The notes beneath the pieces are model-generated. The model worked only from the letters and a program-made list of their open reading frames with translations. It ran no database searches and was not told the DNA's origin. This document shows positions 1-5,940 of a DNA stretch of 6,597 bases, piece by piece. Made by a program: the position numbers and the translations under genes. The DNA lies in contig JAIFMR010000145.1 of the NCBI GenBank assembly GCA_020048255.1, positions 1-6,597 of the forward strand. The letters run 5' to 3'. Source of the DNA: Rhodoferax sp. Its GTDB lineage: Bacteria; Pseudomonadota; Gammaproteobacteria; Burkholderiales; Burkholderiaceae_C. Each line of letters begins with the position of its first letter. The stretch's first letter is position 1.

Positions 1-91
1 CAGCGCCGCCGGTGGCGCAGCCACCCAACATCAGCGCGGAGGCAACCGCCACAGCGCTCAAGGCAAAAATCGCTTGACGAGAGAAAGACAT
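1..91 (-). CDS. Putative small lipoprotein, 3' part outside window
   Basis: The N-terminal 30 codons are visible and the gene continues past base 1. It starts with MSFSRQ, followed by a hydrophobic stretch (about residues 7-22) and the lipobox LGGC, with the cysteine at residue 25 followed by ATGGA. This is a classical type II signal peptide, so the product should be lipidated and anchored in the cytoplasmic or outer membrane. The start at 89-91 is supported by a strong Shine-Dalgarno, AAGGAG, 5 nt upstream. The mature part is not in the window, so the family cannot be named. It is separated by 138 bp from the preceding minus-strand gene, so it probably has its own promoter. Confidence 0.75.
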   Translation of the reverse strand, partial: MSFSRQAIFALSAVAVASALMLGGCATGGA

Positions 92-133
92 AGGGGCTCC
101 TTGGTACAGAAGCCGGCATTATTTCGCCGCAAT

Positions 134-160
134 GTGTCAATTTTTTGACACTCTTGTGTC
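134..160. repeat. Overlapping inverted repeats upstream of the lipoprotein gene (possible operator)
   Basis: GTGTCAA (134-140) and TTGACAC (145-151) form a perfect 7-bp inverted repeat around TTTT. The right arm is reused in a second perfect repeat, GACAC (147-151) and GTGTC (156-160), around TCTT. Three copies of the same 5-mer in alternating orientation thus lie 43-69 bp upstream of the lipoprotein start. On the minus strand a -10-like AATAAT (123-118) lies just downstream, but the TTGACA at 140-135 is only 11 bp from it, too close for a standard sigma70 pair. A regulator binding site is an inference; a chance AT-rich palindrome is possible. Confidence 0.35.
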
Positions 161-229
161 CGTCGAGAAACGCCTGGTCTCACTGGCTTGGGGCTGTGGG
201 CGCCCAGGCCAGGTCGCCTTTGCTGCTGT

Positions 230-1006
230 TCAGGTGGATGTTTCTGAGCTGTCCGCTGGCGCCTCAAAAGTGTCGCGGTAGGTGAAATACAGCGATGTGA
301 AAAACATTGAGGCAATCAACAGCAGTGCCGGGAACAGCAAAGTGCCTGCCAGTTCAGGGTCAAACAGGGTGGTGAGCAGCATCACGGTGCCCACCATGAC
401 CCCCATCCACAGCGCGGCAAAAACCGCCATAGCCCAAAAGTTGCGAAAGCTGGCCACCAGGCTGAAAAACATGCTCTTCACCGGCGGCAAGTCCTGCCAA
501 AAAACCAGCGCCGGCGCATGCCAGAACGTCAGTGAGAGGGGCAGGTGCAGGCCAATGAAGGTCCACATGGCCGCCTGAAATTCACCAGAGCTCATCAGCT
601 CGGTGGTTGGCGGCTTGCCACCCAGGTACATGCGGGCAAATCCGCCACCGTCCACCAGGTAAGACACACCCATGACACACATGAAACCGATGGCATAGAA
701 GCCACCCAGCATCAGCAAGGCGCGCAGCTTGACCGGCCCAGCACGAAAACCAATCAGCAAGATCAGCGGCATGGGGAATTTGCCCTGTGTGGCCTCACGG
801 GTGGCGGCCATCAGGCCCAGAGTGACTGCGGGCAGCAGTGTCATGGCCACGGGCAAACCGATCAAGGGCAACATGGTGGCCACTGACATCAGGGCCATGA
901 ACATGAAAAACAAGCCGGCCAAGGCCAGCGGTTGTTTGAAAAAAGTTTGCATGCCGAGCTTGACCCAAACGGCGCCCGTGCGGGCCGGTACCAGATTGAG
1001 TTTCAT
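230..1006 (-). CDS. BPSS1780-family polytopic membrane protein
   Basis: The gene encodes a 258-aa integral inner-membrane protein of unknown function. It begins with the family-like N terminus MKLNLVPARTGAVWVKLG, followed by about six hydrophobic segments near residues 27-46, 50-68, 96-118, 144-170, 190-213 and 222-243. A short hydrophilic, acidic and Ser/Thr-rich tail ends the protein (EAPADSSETST). The motif of an amphipathic start and a P-rich second helix region (LPLIGLP) fits proteins annotated as BPSS1780 family in Burkholderiales; this is recognition, not a search result. The ATG overlaps the thrB stop (ATGA, 1003-1006), there is no strong independent Shine-Dalgarno, and translation is probably coupled to thrB. 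No catalytic motif is visible. Its presence in the thrB operon might suggest transport or envelope roles, but nothing in the sequence proves this. Confidence 0.8.
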   Translation of the reverse strand: MKLNLVPARTGAVWVKLGMQTFFKQPLALAGLFFMFMALMSVATMLPLIGLPVAMTLLPAVTLGLMAATREATQGKFPMPLILLIGFRAGPVKLRALLMLGGFYAIGFMCVMGVSYLVDGGGFARMYLGGKPPTTELMSSGEFQAAMWTFIGLHLPLSLTFWHAPALVFWQDLPPVKSMFFSLVASFRNFWAMAVFAALWMGVMVGTVMLLTTLFDPELAGTLLFPALLLIASMFFTSLYFTYRDTFEAPADSSETST

Positions 1007-1998
1007 GCGAGGCCAGCCAATTCGTTGAACGACATGAGACGGGTTGCGCGCTGTTGCAGCACCCGTTCAAAATGGCTCGGGTCATGCGCTTGCAGCACTG
1101 CAGCGCTGCGTGGCAGGTGAAAGTCCCACAGCCGAGAAATCCAGAAGCGCAGGGCACCAGCACGCAGCATGGCTGGCAGTAACTCGCGCTCAGCCGCCTG
1201 CAAGGGGCGCACGGTGTTGTAAGCTGCTATGAAACTATGAGTGCGTTGCGCATGATGCACGCCGGTTTCCAGGTCAATACACCAGTCGTTCAGGCAAACG
1301 GCCAAGTCAAACATCCAGGTATCGACACCAGCAAAGTAAAAGTCAAAAAAGCCACTCAGCACGGGACTGCCGTCAACCGTGTCAAACATCACGTTGTCAC
1401 GAAACAGGTCGGCGTGAATCGGGCCGCGTGGCAGTGCGGCGTAGCTGCTGGAGGCGGCAATGTGGTTTTGGTAGGCCAGCTCCTGGCTGATCAATACCTT
1501 CTGACTGTCATTCAGGTAAGGCAGCACCACGGGTACCGTTTCATTCCACCAGGGCAGGGCGCGCAAGTTGGGCTGGCTGAGTTCAAAGTCGCGCCCAGCC
1601 AGGTGCATGCGTGCCAATTGGGCCCCCACCTGTGCACAGTGGGTGACGCCGGGAGACAGTTCACTTTGGCCGCGCAATTTGTCTACCACTGCGGTGGGTT
1701 TGTTCTTGATGTCAAACACCAGTTCGCCTTTGGCATTGGCGTGGGGCGTGGGTACCGCAATGTCGTGCTGCGCCAGGTGCCGCATCAGCCGCAGGTAAAA
1801 GGGCAGTTGTTCAAAGCTGAGTCGCTCAAACAGGGTCAGCACATAGTCATGGGTTTGACCCTCGAGCTCAGTCGTGGCGAAATAGTTGGTGTTTTCAATT
1901 CCACCGGAACAGGCCTTCAGGGTGCTCAGATCGCCCAGTTTGAGTGCCCGAAACAAGACCCCGGCTTCTTTCTTGGAGACTTCTGTGTAAACCGCCAT
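1003..1998 (-). CDS. thrB: Homoserine kinase, APH-fold type
   Basis: This is a cytosolic enzyme of threonine biosynthesis that phosphorylates L-homoserine with ATP to O-phosphohomoserine, the substrate of threonine synthase. The 331-aa length fits the family of alternative ThrB enzymes with the aminoglycoside phosphotransferase fold (typically about 315-330 aa), which are unrelated to the GHMP-type ThrB of enterobacteria. Visible signatures are the N-terminal MAVYTEVS, the glycine-containing SGGIENTNYF (residues 31-40), the catalytic loop HADLFRDN (His195, Asp197, Asn202) and the metal-binding region FFDFYFAG (Asp219). It lies 3 bp after the DUF2782 gene and overlaps the next gene by 4 bp, so it is the middle gene of an operon. 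The Shine-Dalgarno is weak (GGGA about 9 nt upstream), suggesting coupling to the preceding gene. The gene appears intact. Confidence 0.93.
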   Translation of the reverse strand: MAVYTEVSKKEAGVLFRALKLGDLSTLKACSGGIENTNYFATTELEGQTHDYVLTLFERLSFEQLPFYLRLMRHLAQHDIAVPTPHANAKGELVFDIKNKPTAVVDKLRGQSELSPGVTHCAQVGAQLARMHLAGRDFELSQPNLRALPWWNETVPVVLPYLNDSQKVLISQELAYQNHIAASSSYAALPRGPIHADLFRDNVMFDTVDGSPVLSGFFDFYFAGVDTWMFDLAVCLNDWCIDLETGVHHAQRTHSFIAAYNTVRPLQAAERELLPAMLRAGALRFWISRLWDFHLPRSAAVLQAHDPSHFERVLQQRATRLMSFNELAGLA

Positions 1999-2001
1999 TG
2001 T

Positions 2002-2319
2002 TCAGAATCCCAAAATTTTCCAGCTGCGCTCACCGCTGATGGGTGCCACCTGGTAGGCTGGCATGCCATTTTTGGGCTGTACCTGGATGCTTTTGGTTTC
2101 GCTGCCGACGCGCACTTCGTCAATGCGGGTTTGGTCATCTTCGATACGGATGCGCTGGACGCGCTGCTCAGGAGCTTGTTTGGACGCCGCCGCTGGCGCG
2201 CTCGATGCTGTCACAACAGCACTGATGGCAGGCGTTTGTGCCCGAGCTACACCGAAGGTCAGCCAGCCCAGACTGAGAGAAAGGGCCAAAAATCGCAGGA
2301 GAAAGTGTGTAAATCGCAT
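2002..2319 (-). CDS. Small exported DUF2782-domain protein
   Basis: The gene encodes 105 aa. Residues 1-27 form a Sec signal peptide: positive MRFTHFLLR, a leucine-rich core, and a likely cleavage after ARA, giving a mature protein starting with Gln-Thr. A low-complexity Ala/Ser/Thr/Pro linker follows (about 30-50). The conserved C-terminal part has alternating charged beta-like segments (RIRIEDDQTRIDEVRVG, then a QVQPKNGMPAYQV segment) and ends in RSWKILGF. This pattern matches DUF2782 proteins, which as far as I recall sit between polA and thrB in Pseudomonas as well. The function is unknown; the location is likely periplasmic. The start at 2317-2319 was chosen because it gives the signal peptide; an upstream in-frame ATG at 2436 would run antisense through the polA start. 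It heads the operon with thrB. Confidence 0.85.
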   Translation of the reverse strand: MRFTHFLLRFLALSLSLGWLTFGVARAQTPAISAVVTASSAPAAASKQAPEQRVQRIRIEDDQTRIDEVRVGSETKSIQVQPKNGMPAYQVAPISGERSWKILGF

Positions 2320-2325
2320 TCTTGG

Positions 2326-2331
2326 ATTGTA
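2326..2331 (-). promoter_or_regulatory. Possible -10 box for the DUF2782-thrB operon
   Basis: TACAAT on the minus strand (5/6 match to TATAAT) ends 6 nt before the ATG at 2319. A transcript starting at the usual distance from such a box would begin at or next to the start codon, giving a leaderless or nearly leaderless mRNA. No Shine-Dalgarno is evident before the ATG, which fits this reading. However, no good -35 hexamer lies 16-18 bp upstream, so the box is only a candidate. Confidence 0.3.
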
Positions 2332-2338
2332 GAACTGC

Positions 2339-2356
2339 CGCCGCAAGAGAGCGGCG
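2339..2356 (+). repeat. Hairpin in the polA leader / divergent intergenic region
   Basis: CGCCGC (2339-2344) and GCGGCG (2351-2356) form a perfect 6-bp GC-only stem around the loop AAGAGA. It ends 16 nt before the chosen polA ATG, within the 53-bp divergent region. If transcribed towards polA it could sit just 5' of the ribosome-binding region. There is no T-run after it, so it is not an intrinsic terminator. Confidence 0.4.
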
Positions 2357-2364
2357 CAGGCAAA

Positions 2365-2376
2365 ATGCCGCCATGA
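2365..2376 (+). other. Three-codon mini-ORF (Met-Pro-Pro-stop) overlapping the polA start
   Basis: ATG CCG CCA TGA: the TGA stop overlaps the polA ATG in an ATGA arrangement (2373-2376). The only Shine-Dalgarno-like bases in the leader, GCAGG (2356-2360), are 4 nt before this ATG but 12 nt before the polA ATG, so the ribosome site fits the mini-ORF at least as well. It could act as a translational coupling device, or it could be a coincidence of a short GC-rich leader. Confidence 0.25.
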
Positions 2377-5201
2377 ACAATGCCCCACCTCCCACCCTGC
2401 TGCTGGTCGACGGCTCCAGCTACCTGTACCGTGCATTTCATGCCATGCCGGATCTGCGTGCGGTACCCGGTGATCCGAGCAGTGCGCCCACCGGGGCGAT
2501 TCGCGGCATGATCAACATGCTGCAAAGCTTGCGCAAAGAGGTGCCAGCCCAGTTTGCGGCTTGCGTCTTTGATGCCAAAGGCCCCACCTTTCGTGATGAT
2601 TTGTACCCGCAGTACAAGGCCCACCGCTCGCCCATGCCCGACGACTTGCGTGCGCAAATCGAGCCGATTCACGAAGTCGTGCGCTTGATGGGGTGGAAAG
2701 TACTGGACGTGCCCGGTGTCGAAGCCGATGACGTGATTGGTACCCTGGCCGCGACCGCGGCGGCGCAAGGGATGGATGTGATTGTCAGCAGCGGTGACAA
2801 GGACCTGGCGCAGTTGGTCAACGAGCGAATCACCATCATCGACACCATGAACGGAAAGCGCCGCGATGTGGCTGGGGTCACTGCCGAGTTTGGCGTACCG
2901 CCGAGCCTGATGCGCGACTACCAGACGCTGGTGGGTGATACGGTTGACAACGTGCCCGGTGTTCCCAAGGTGGGTCCAAAAACCGCTGCCAAGTGGCTCA
3001 ACGAATACGGCTCGCTGGATGCCATCGTGGCTCAGGCTGACAGCATCAAGGGCGCGGTGGGCGAGAACCTGCGCGGTGCGCTGGACTGGTTGCCCACCGG
3101 GCGAATCCTGGTCACCATCAAAACCGACTGCGACTTGAATGGCTGGGTACCTGATTTACCAGCTATGGAGTCAATAGCTGTTGGCGCAATGAATACGGGG
3201 GCTTTGGCCGTTTTTTATGAGAAATATGGGTTCAAAGGGCTGGCACGGGCATTGGAGGGAAATGGGGTCAGAGCCGTCGTTGCTGCGCAACGCGGATCTG
3301 ACCCCATTTCTGCGCGAGCCTCTCCCAAGGAGCGAGACCTTTTTGATGAGCCTGAAGACCCTATTCCCGCCGCAGGCACCCCCGCGCCCCAATTTGCCAC
3401 TGTCACTTACGAGACTCTGCTGACCTGGGAGGCTTTCAATGCCTGGTTGGCGCGCATCCAGGCGGCAGACTTGGTCGCCATCGACACCGAAACCACCTCG
3501 CTCGACGAGATGCGAGCGCAGATTGTCGGCATCAGCTTCAGCATCACCCCGGGTGAGGCGGCCTACATTCCGCTGGCCCATGCCTACCCGGACGCCCCGG
3601 CGCAGCTGCCGCTGGCTGACGTTTTGGCCAAGCTTAAGCCCTGGCTGGAGGACGCCAGCCGTGCCAAATTGGGTCAGCATGTCAAATATGACCGCCATGT
3701 GTTTGCCAATCACGGTATCGAGGTGCAGGGTTACACACACGACACCATGCTGCAGAGTTATGTGCTTGAAGTCCACAAACCGCATGGCCTGGCCAGCTTG
3801 GCGGAGCGGCATCTGGGGCGCAAAGGCATCAGTTTTGAAGACCTGTGTGGCAAGGGTGCCAGTCAAATCTGTTTTGACCAGGTGGAGATTGCCAAGGCTG
3901 CTGAGTATTCGTGCGAAGACTCGGACATGACGCTGGATGTGCACCGCGTGTTGTGGCCGCAGTTGCAGGCAGATGCCAAGCTGCGCTTTATTTACGAGTT
4001 GGAGATCGCCAGCAGCGAGGCGCTGTACCGGATTGAGCGCAACGGCGTGCTGATCGATGCACCCACGCTGGCCGCACAAAGCCACGAGCTGGGGTCGCGC
4101 ATCTTGCAACTGGAAAAAGAAGCGCACGAACTCGCCGGGCAACCCTTTAACTTGAGTTCACCCAAGCAAATTGGTGACATTTTCTTCACCAAGCTGGGTC
4201 TGCCGATTGTCAAGAAAACACCCACCGGCACCCCCAGCACCGACGATGAGGTCTTGCAAAAACTCGCTGAGGACTACCCCCTGCCCGCCAAAATCCTGGA
4301 GCACCGGGGACTGGCCAAACTCAAGGGAACCTACACCGACAAGCTGGCGCAACTGGCCTTGCCACGCACCGGCCGGGTGCACACCCATTACGCCCAAGCC
4401 ATTGCCGTGACCGGGCGTCTCTCCAGCAACGACCCGAACCTGCAGAACATTCCGGTGCGCACACCCGAAGGCCGCCGTGTGCGTGAAGCCTTTGTGGCGG
4501 CCCCGGGCAGCCTGATCGCCAGTGCCGACTACAGCCAGATTGAGTTGCGCATCATGGCGCACATCAGTGGTGACGCGGCCCTGTTGCTGGCGTTTCATGA
4601 CGGCATGGACGTACACCGCGCCACGGCGGCCGAAATTTTTGGTGTGGATACGGCGCAGGTGACGTCCGAGCAGCGGCGCTATGCCAAGGTCATCAACTTT
4701 GGCCTGATTTACGGTATGAGCGCCTATGGCTTGGCCAAGGCGCTGGGCATCGACAACACGGCGGCCAAGAACTACATTGCGCGCTACTTTGACCGCTATC
4801 CGGGCGTGAAACACTACATGGATCAGACCCGTATGCTGGCCAAAGCCCAGGGCTATGTGGAAACCGTGTTTGGCCGGCGGCTGTACCTGCCTGAGATCAA
4901 TTCACCCAACGGGCCGCGGCGTGCCGGTGCCGAACGGGCCGCCATCAACGCCCCCATGCAGGGTACCGCGGCTGATTTGATCAAGCTCAGCATGGTGAAG
5001 GTACAGCAAACCATTGACGCGCAGCACCTTGCCACCAAAATGATCATGCAGGTGCATGATGAACTGGTGTTTGAAGTGCCCGCCAGTGAGCTCGATTGGG
5101 TACGCCATGAGGTACCCAAACTGATGGCAGGAGTGGCGCATCTCAAGGTGCCGTTGCTGGCCGAGGTGGGTGTGGGTGTCAATTGGGACAAGGCGCATTG
5201 A
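2373..5201 (+). CDS. polA: DNA polymerase I
   Basis: The gene encodes a 942-aa cytosolic DNA repair and Okazaki fragment processing polymerase, close to the E. coli length of 928. The N-terminal 5'-nuclease domain (about 1-290) has Asp13, Asp67 (FDAKGPTFRDD), EADD (Glu117, Asp119, Asp120) and SSGDKD (Asp142, Asp144). The 3'-5' exonuclease domain (about 355-545) keeps the catalytic acids Asp371/Glu373 (IDTETTSLD), Asp440 (KYDRHVF) and Tyr512/Asp516 (YSCED), so proofreading should be active. The polymerase domain (about 560-942) has motif A (Asp719 in SADYSQIELR), the O helix (Arg768, Lys772, Tyr780) and motif C (His895-Asp896-Glu897). The start at 2373 gives the family N terminus with LLLVDGSSYLYRAFH; an in-frame TTG at 2322 would add 17 unrelated residues and abut the divergent gene's ATG. 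The linker at about residues 262-320 contains repeat-derived sequence (see the repeats at 3160 and 3259), yet the frame is open. Confidence 0.97.
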   Translation: MNNAPPPTLLLVDGSSYLYRAFHAMPDLRAVPGDPSSAPTGAIRGMINMLQSLRKEVPAQFAACVFDAKGPTFRDDLYPQYKAHRSPMPDDLRAQIEPIHEVVRLMGWKVLDVPGVEADDVIGTLAATAAAQGMDVIVSSGDKDLAQLVNERITIIDTMNGKRRDVAGVTAEFGVPPSLMRDYQTLVGDTVDNVPGVPKVGPKTAAKWLNEYGSLDAIVAQADSIKGAVGENLRGALDWLPTGRILVTIKTDCDLNGWVPDLPAMESIAVGAMNTGALAVFYEKYGFKGLARALEGNGVRAVVAAQRGSDPISARASPKERDLFDEPEDPIPAAGTPAPQFATVTYETLLTWEAFNAWLARIQAADLVAIDTETTSLDEMRAQIVGISFSITPGEAAYIPLAHAYPDAPAQLPLADVLAKLKPWLEDASRAKLGQHVKYDRHVFANHGIEVQGYTHDTMLQSYVLEVHKPHGLASLAERHLGRKGISFEDLCGKGASQICFDQVEIAKAAEYSCEDSDMTLDVHRVLWPQLQADAKLRFIYELEIASSEALYRIERNGVLIDAPTLAAQSHELGSRILQLEKEAHELAGQPFNLSSPKQIGDIFFTKLGLPIVKKTPTGTPSTDDEVLQKLAEDYPLPAKILEHRGLAKLKGTYTDKLAQLALPRTGRVHTHYAQAIAVTGRLSSNDPNLQNIPVRTPEGRRVREAFVAAPGSLIASADYSQIELRIMAHISGDAALLLAFHDGMDVHRATAAEIFGVDTAQVTSEQRRYAKVINFGLIYGMSAYGLAKALGIDNTAAKNYIARYFDRYPGVKHYMDQTRMLAKAQGYVETVFGRRLYLPEINSPNGPRRAGAERAAINAPMQGTAADLIKLSMVKVQQTIDAQHLATKMIMQVHDELVFEVPASELDWVRHEVPKLMAGVAHLKVPLLAEVGVGVNWDKAH
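3160..3222 (+). repeat. Hairpin-bearing, dispersed-repeat-like stretch inside polA
   Basis: CAGCTAT (3160-3166) and ATAGCTG (3174-3180) form a perfect 7-bp inverted repeat with loop GGAGTCA. They are followed by TTGGCGCAATGAATACGGGG, GCTTTGGCC and a T-run (3211-3216). The layout (AGCTAT, spacer, ATAGCTG, then TTGGCGC, CGGGGGCT and a T-run) resembles a short repeat that I recall as abundant in Comamonadaceae genomes, often between genes. It is more AT-rich than the flanking polA codons. It encodes about residues 263-284 (PAMESIAVGAMNTGALAVF region) just before the conserved YEKYGFK. The hairpin is seen directly; the repeat family is recollection, and the right boundary is a guess. Confidence 0.4.
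3259..3310. repeat. REP/MITE-like 52-bp palindrome inside polA
   Basis: GAAATGGGGTCAGA (3259-3272) and TCTGACCCCATTTC (3297-3310) are a perfect 14-bp inverted repeat. Inside, CCG (3274-3276) pairs with CGG (3293-3295) after one G·A mismatch, and CGTTGC (3278-3283) pairs with GCAACG (3287-3292) after one bulged T, leaving a TGC loop. Nearly all 52 bases can fold into one hairpin with 23 base pairs. Ends of the type GGGGTCAGA/TCTGACCCC are, from memory, typical of REP-like palindromes associated with Y1 (RAYT/IS200-like) transposases in proteobacteria. The element is translated in frame as about residues 296-313 of PolA, in the linker before the proofreading domain. No transposase is in the window. 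Confidence 0.75.
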
Positions 5202-5259
5202 GAGGGTCGACTCTGATGGGACTTGAGTGGCAAGACGGTAATGGACGAAGTGAGCAGAT

Positions 5260-5931
5260 ATGGAACCGATGATAATTTTTGCAATTTCTGGCTGTCTTTT
5301 GAGTGCCGGTGTGGTGTATGTGGTGCTCAAGGTCAGCCATGCTGGCGAGAGTCAGACGGTGGCTGATCAGCTTTTGAAGGTGCAAGCCGAACTGGCGGCA
5401 TCGAAGAAAAAGCTCTTGGGTCACACCAAATTTGCTGAGCACCTGGACGGCAGCAAGCCGGCCCTGGCCGATCTGCTCAAAAGTCCGGTGGTCAAAGTGC
5501 TGCGTGAGTACACGCATGTAGAGAAGCTGGCCAAGGACACCCACAAACTCAAAGCGGATGCCACGGTGATTGTGAAATACGCCGTGGAGTTTGTCTTTGC
5601 GCTCGATGTGAGCTCTGATGGCTTGGCCGTCGCCGAGCTGGCCAACGGCGCGAGTCTGAAAATCAGTCGCCCCACTTTGCTGGGTGACCCCACGGTCAAA
5701 ACTGTGTCTGACCAGGTGATCAGCCCGTCAGACCTGCCGGACAAGGCGGCTGTCTTGGCAGACATCCATGCCAAGTTTGCCACCTTGGCCCGATCTTACG
5801 GTTTGGCCATGTGTTCCGAAGACGGCGTGCGCATCCAGTGCAAGATGAAAGCCATGGAGGGCCTGCGCGACGTGCTGGCCAAACAAGCCGGCGTGACACA
5901 CCCGCCCGCGGTGTATGTTGACTTCAAGTAA
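5260..5931 (+). CDS. Membrane-anchored protein of unknown function
   Basis: The gene encodes 223 aa that I do not recognise with confidence. Residues about 4-24 form one hydrophobic segment (MIIFAISGCLLSAGVVYVVL), probably an N-terminal membrane anchor with the rest outside the lipid. Residues about 33-55 are Ala/Leu/Lys-rich and heptad-like (VADQLLKVQAELAASKKKLL), possibly a short coiled coil. The C-terminal domain (about 98-223) has beta-like stretches (ATVIVKYAVEFVFALDVSS, then SLKISRPTLLGDPTV) followed by helices. The pattern of a single TM anchor and a domain with DxS and an IxxP motif is vaguely like DUF4230 proteins, but this is a weak guess. The start at 5260 has only a poor Shine-Dalgarno (GAAGTGAG); Met4 is an alternative. 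It follows polA by 58 bp on the same strand without a visible terminator, so co-transcription is possible. The stop is 9 bp from the convergent E2 gene. Confidence 0.75.
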   Translation: MEPMIIFAISGCLLSAGVVYVVLKVSHAGESQTVADQLLKVQAELAASKKKLLGHTKFAEHLDGSKPALADLLKSPVVKVLREYTHVEKLAKDTHKLKADATVIVKYAVEFVFALDVSSDGLAVAELANGASLKISRPTLLGDPTVKTVSDQVISPSDLPDKAAVLADIHAKFATLARSYGLAMCSEDGVRIQCKMKAMEGLRDVLAKQAGVTHPPAVYVDFK

Positions 5932-5940
5932 CTCGCGCCG

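Noticed and set aside
191..228. GC-rich imperfect inverted repeat after the BPSS1780-family gene (TGGGCGCCCA) as a terminator
   Set aside because: The palindrome has no loop, the surrounding pairing is poor and there is no T-run on the transcribed strand.
2322..2372. Upstream TTG start for polA adding 17 residues
   Set aside because: The extra residues are Arg/Ala-rich and unlike PolA N termini, there is no ribosome site, and it would abut the start of the divergent gene; the ATG at 2373 gives the family N terminus.
1237..2376. Long open frame (379 codons) on the plus strand
   Set aside because: It lies fully antisense to thrB and the DUF2782 gene, which have clear family motifs; its translation is Gln/His/Val/Gly-rich, typical of a shadow frame in GC-rich DNA.
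3171..4142. Long open frame (323 codons) on the minus strand
   Set aside because: It is antisense to polA codons with conserved exonuclease motifs; no recognisable domain or ribosome site.
4158..4814. Open frame of 218 codons on the minus strand
   Set aside because: It is a shadow of the highly conserved polymerase domain of polA.
987..5116. Eight GGTACC hexamers scattered through the window (987, 1532, 1751, 2462, 2739, 3146, 4962, 5111)
   Set aside because: Somewhat more than the roughly two expected by base composition, but no regular spacing, orientation or shared context; most lie in codons of ordinary genes, so no function can be supported.
5202..5259. Terminator or promoter between polA and the next gene
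   Set aside because: I found no convincing hairpin with a T-run and no acceptable -35/-10 pair in the 58 bp.
5284..5295. Lipobox-like ISGC at residues 9-12 of the unknown protein
   Set aside because: The n-region (MEPM) has no positive charge, the hydrophobic core before the Cys is too short, and hydrophobicity continues after it, so a membrane anchor is more likely than a lipoprotein signal.
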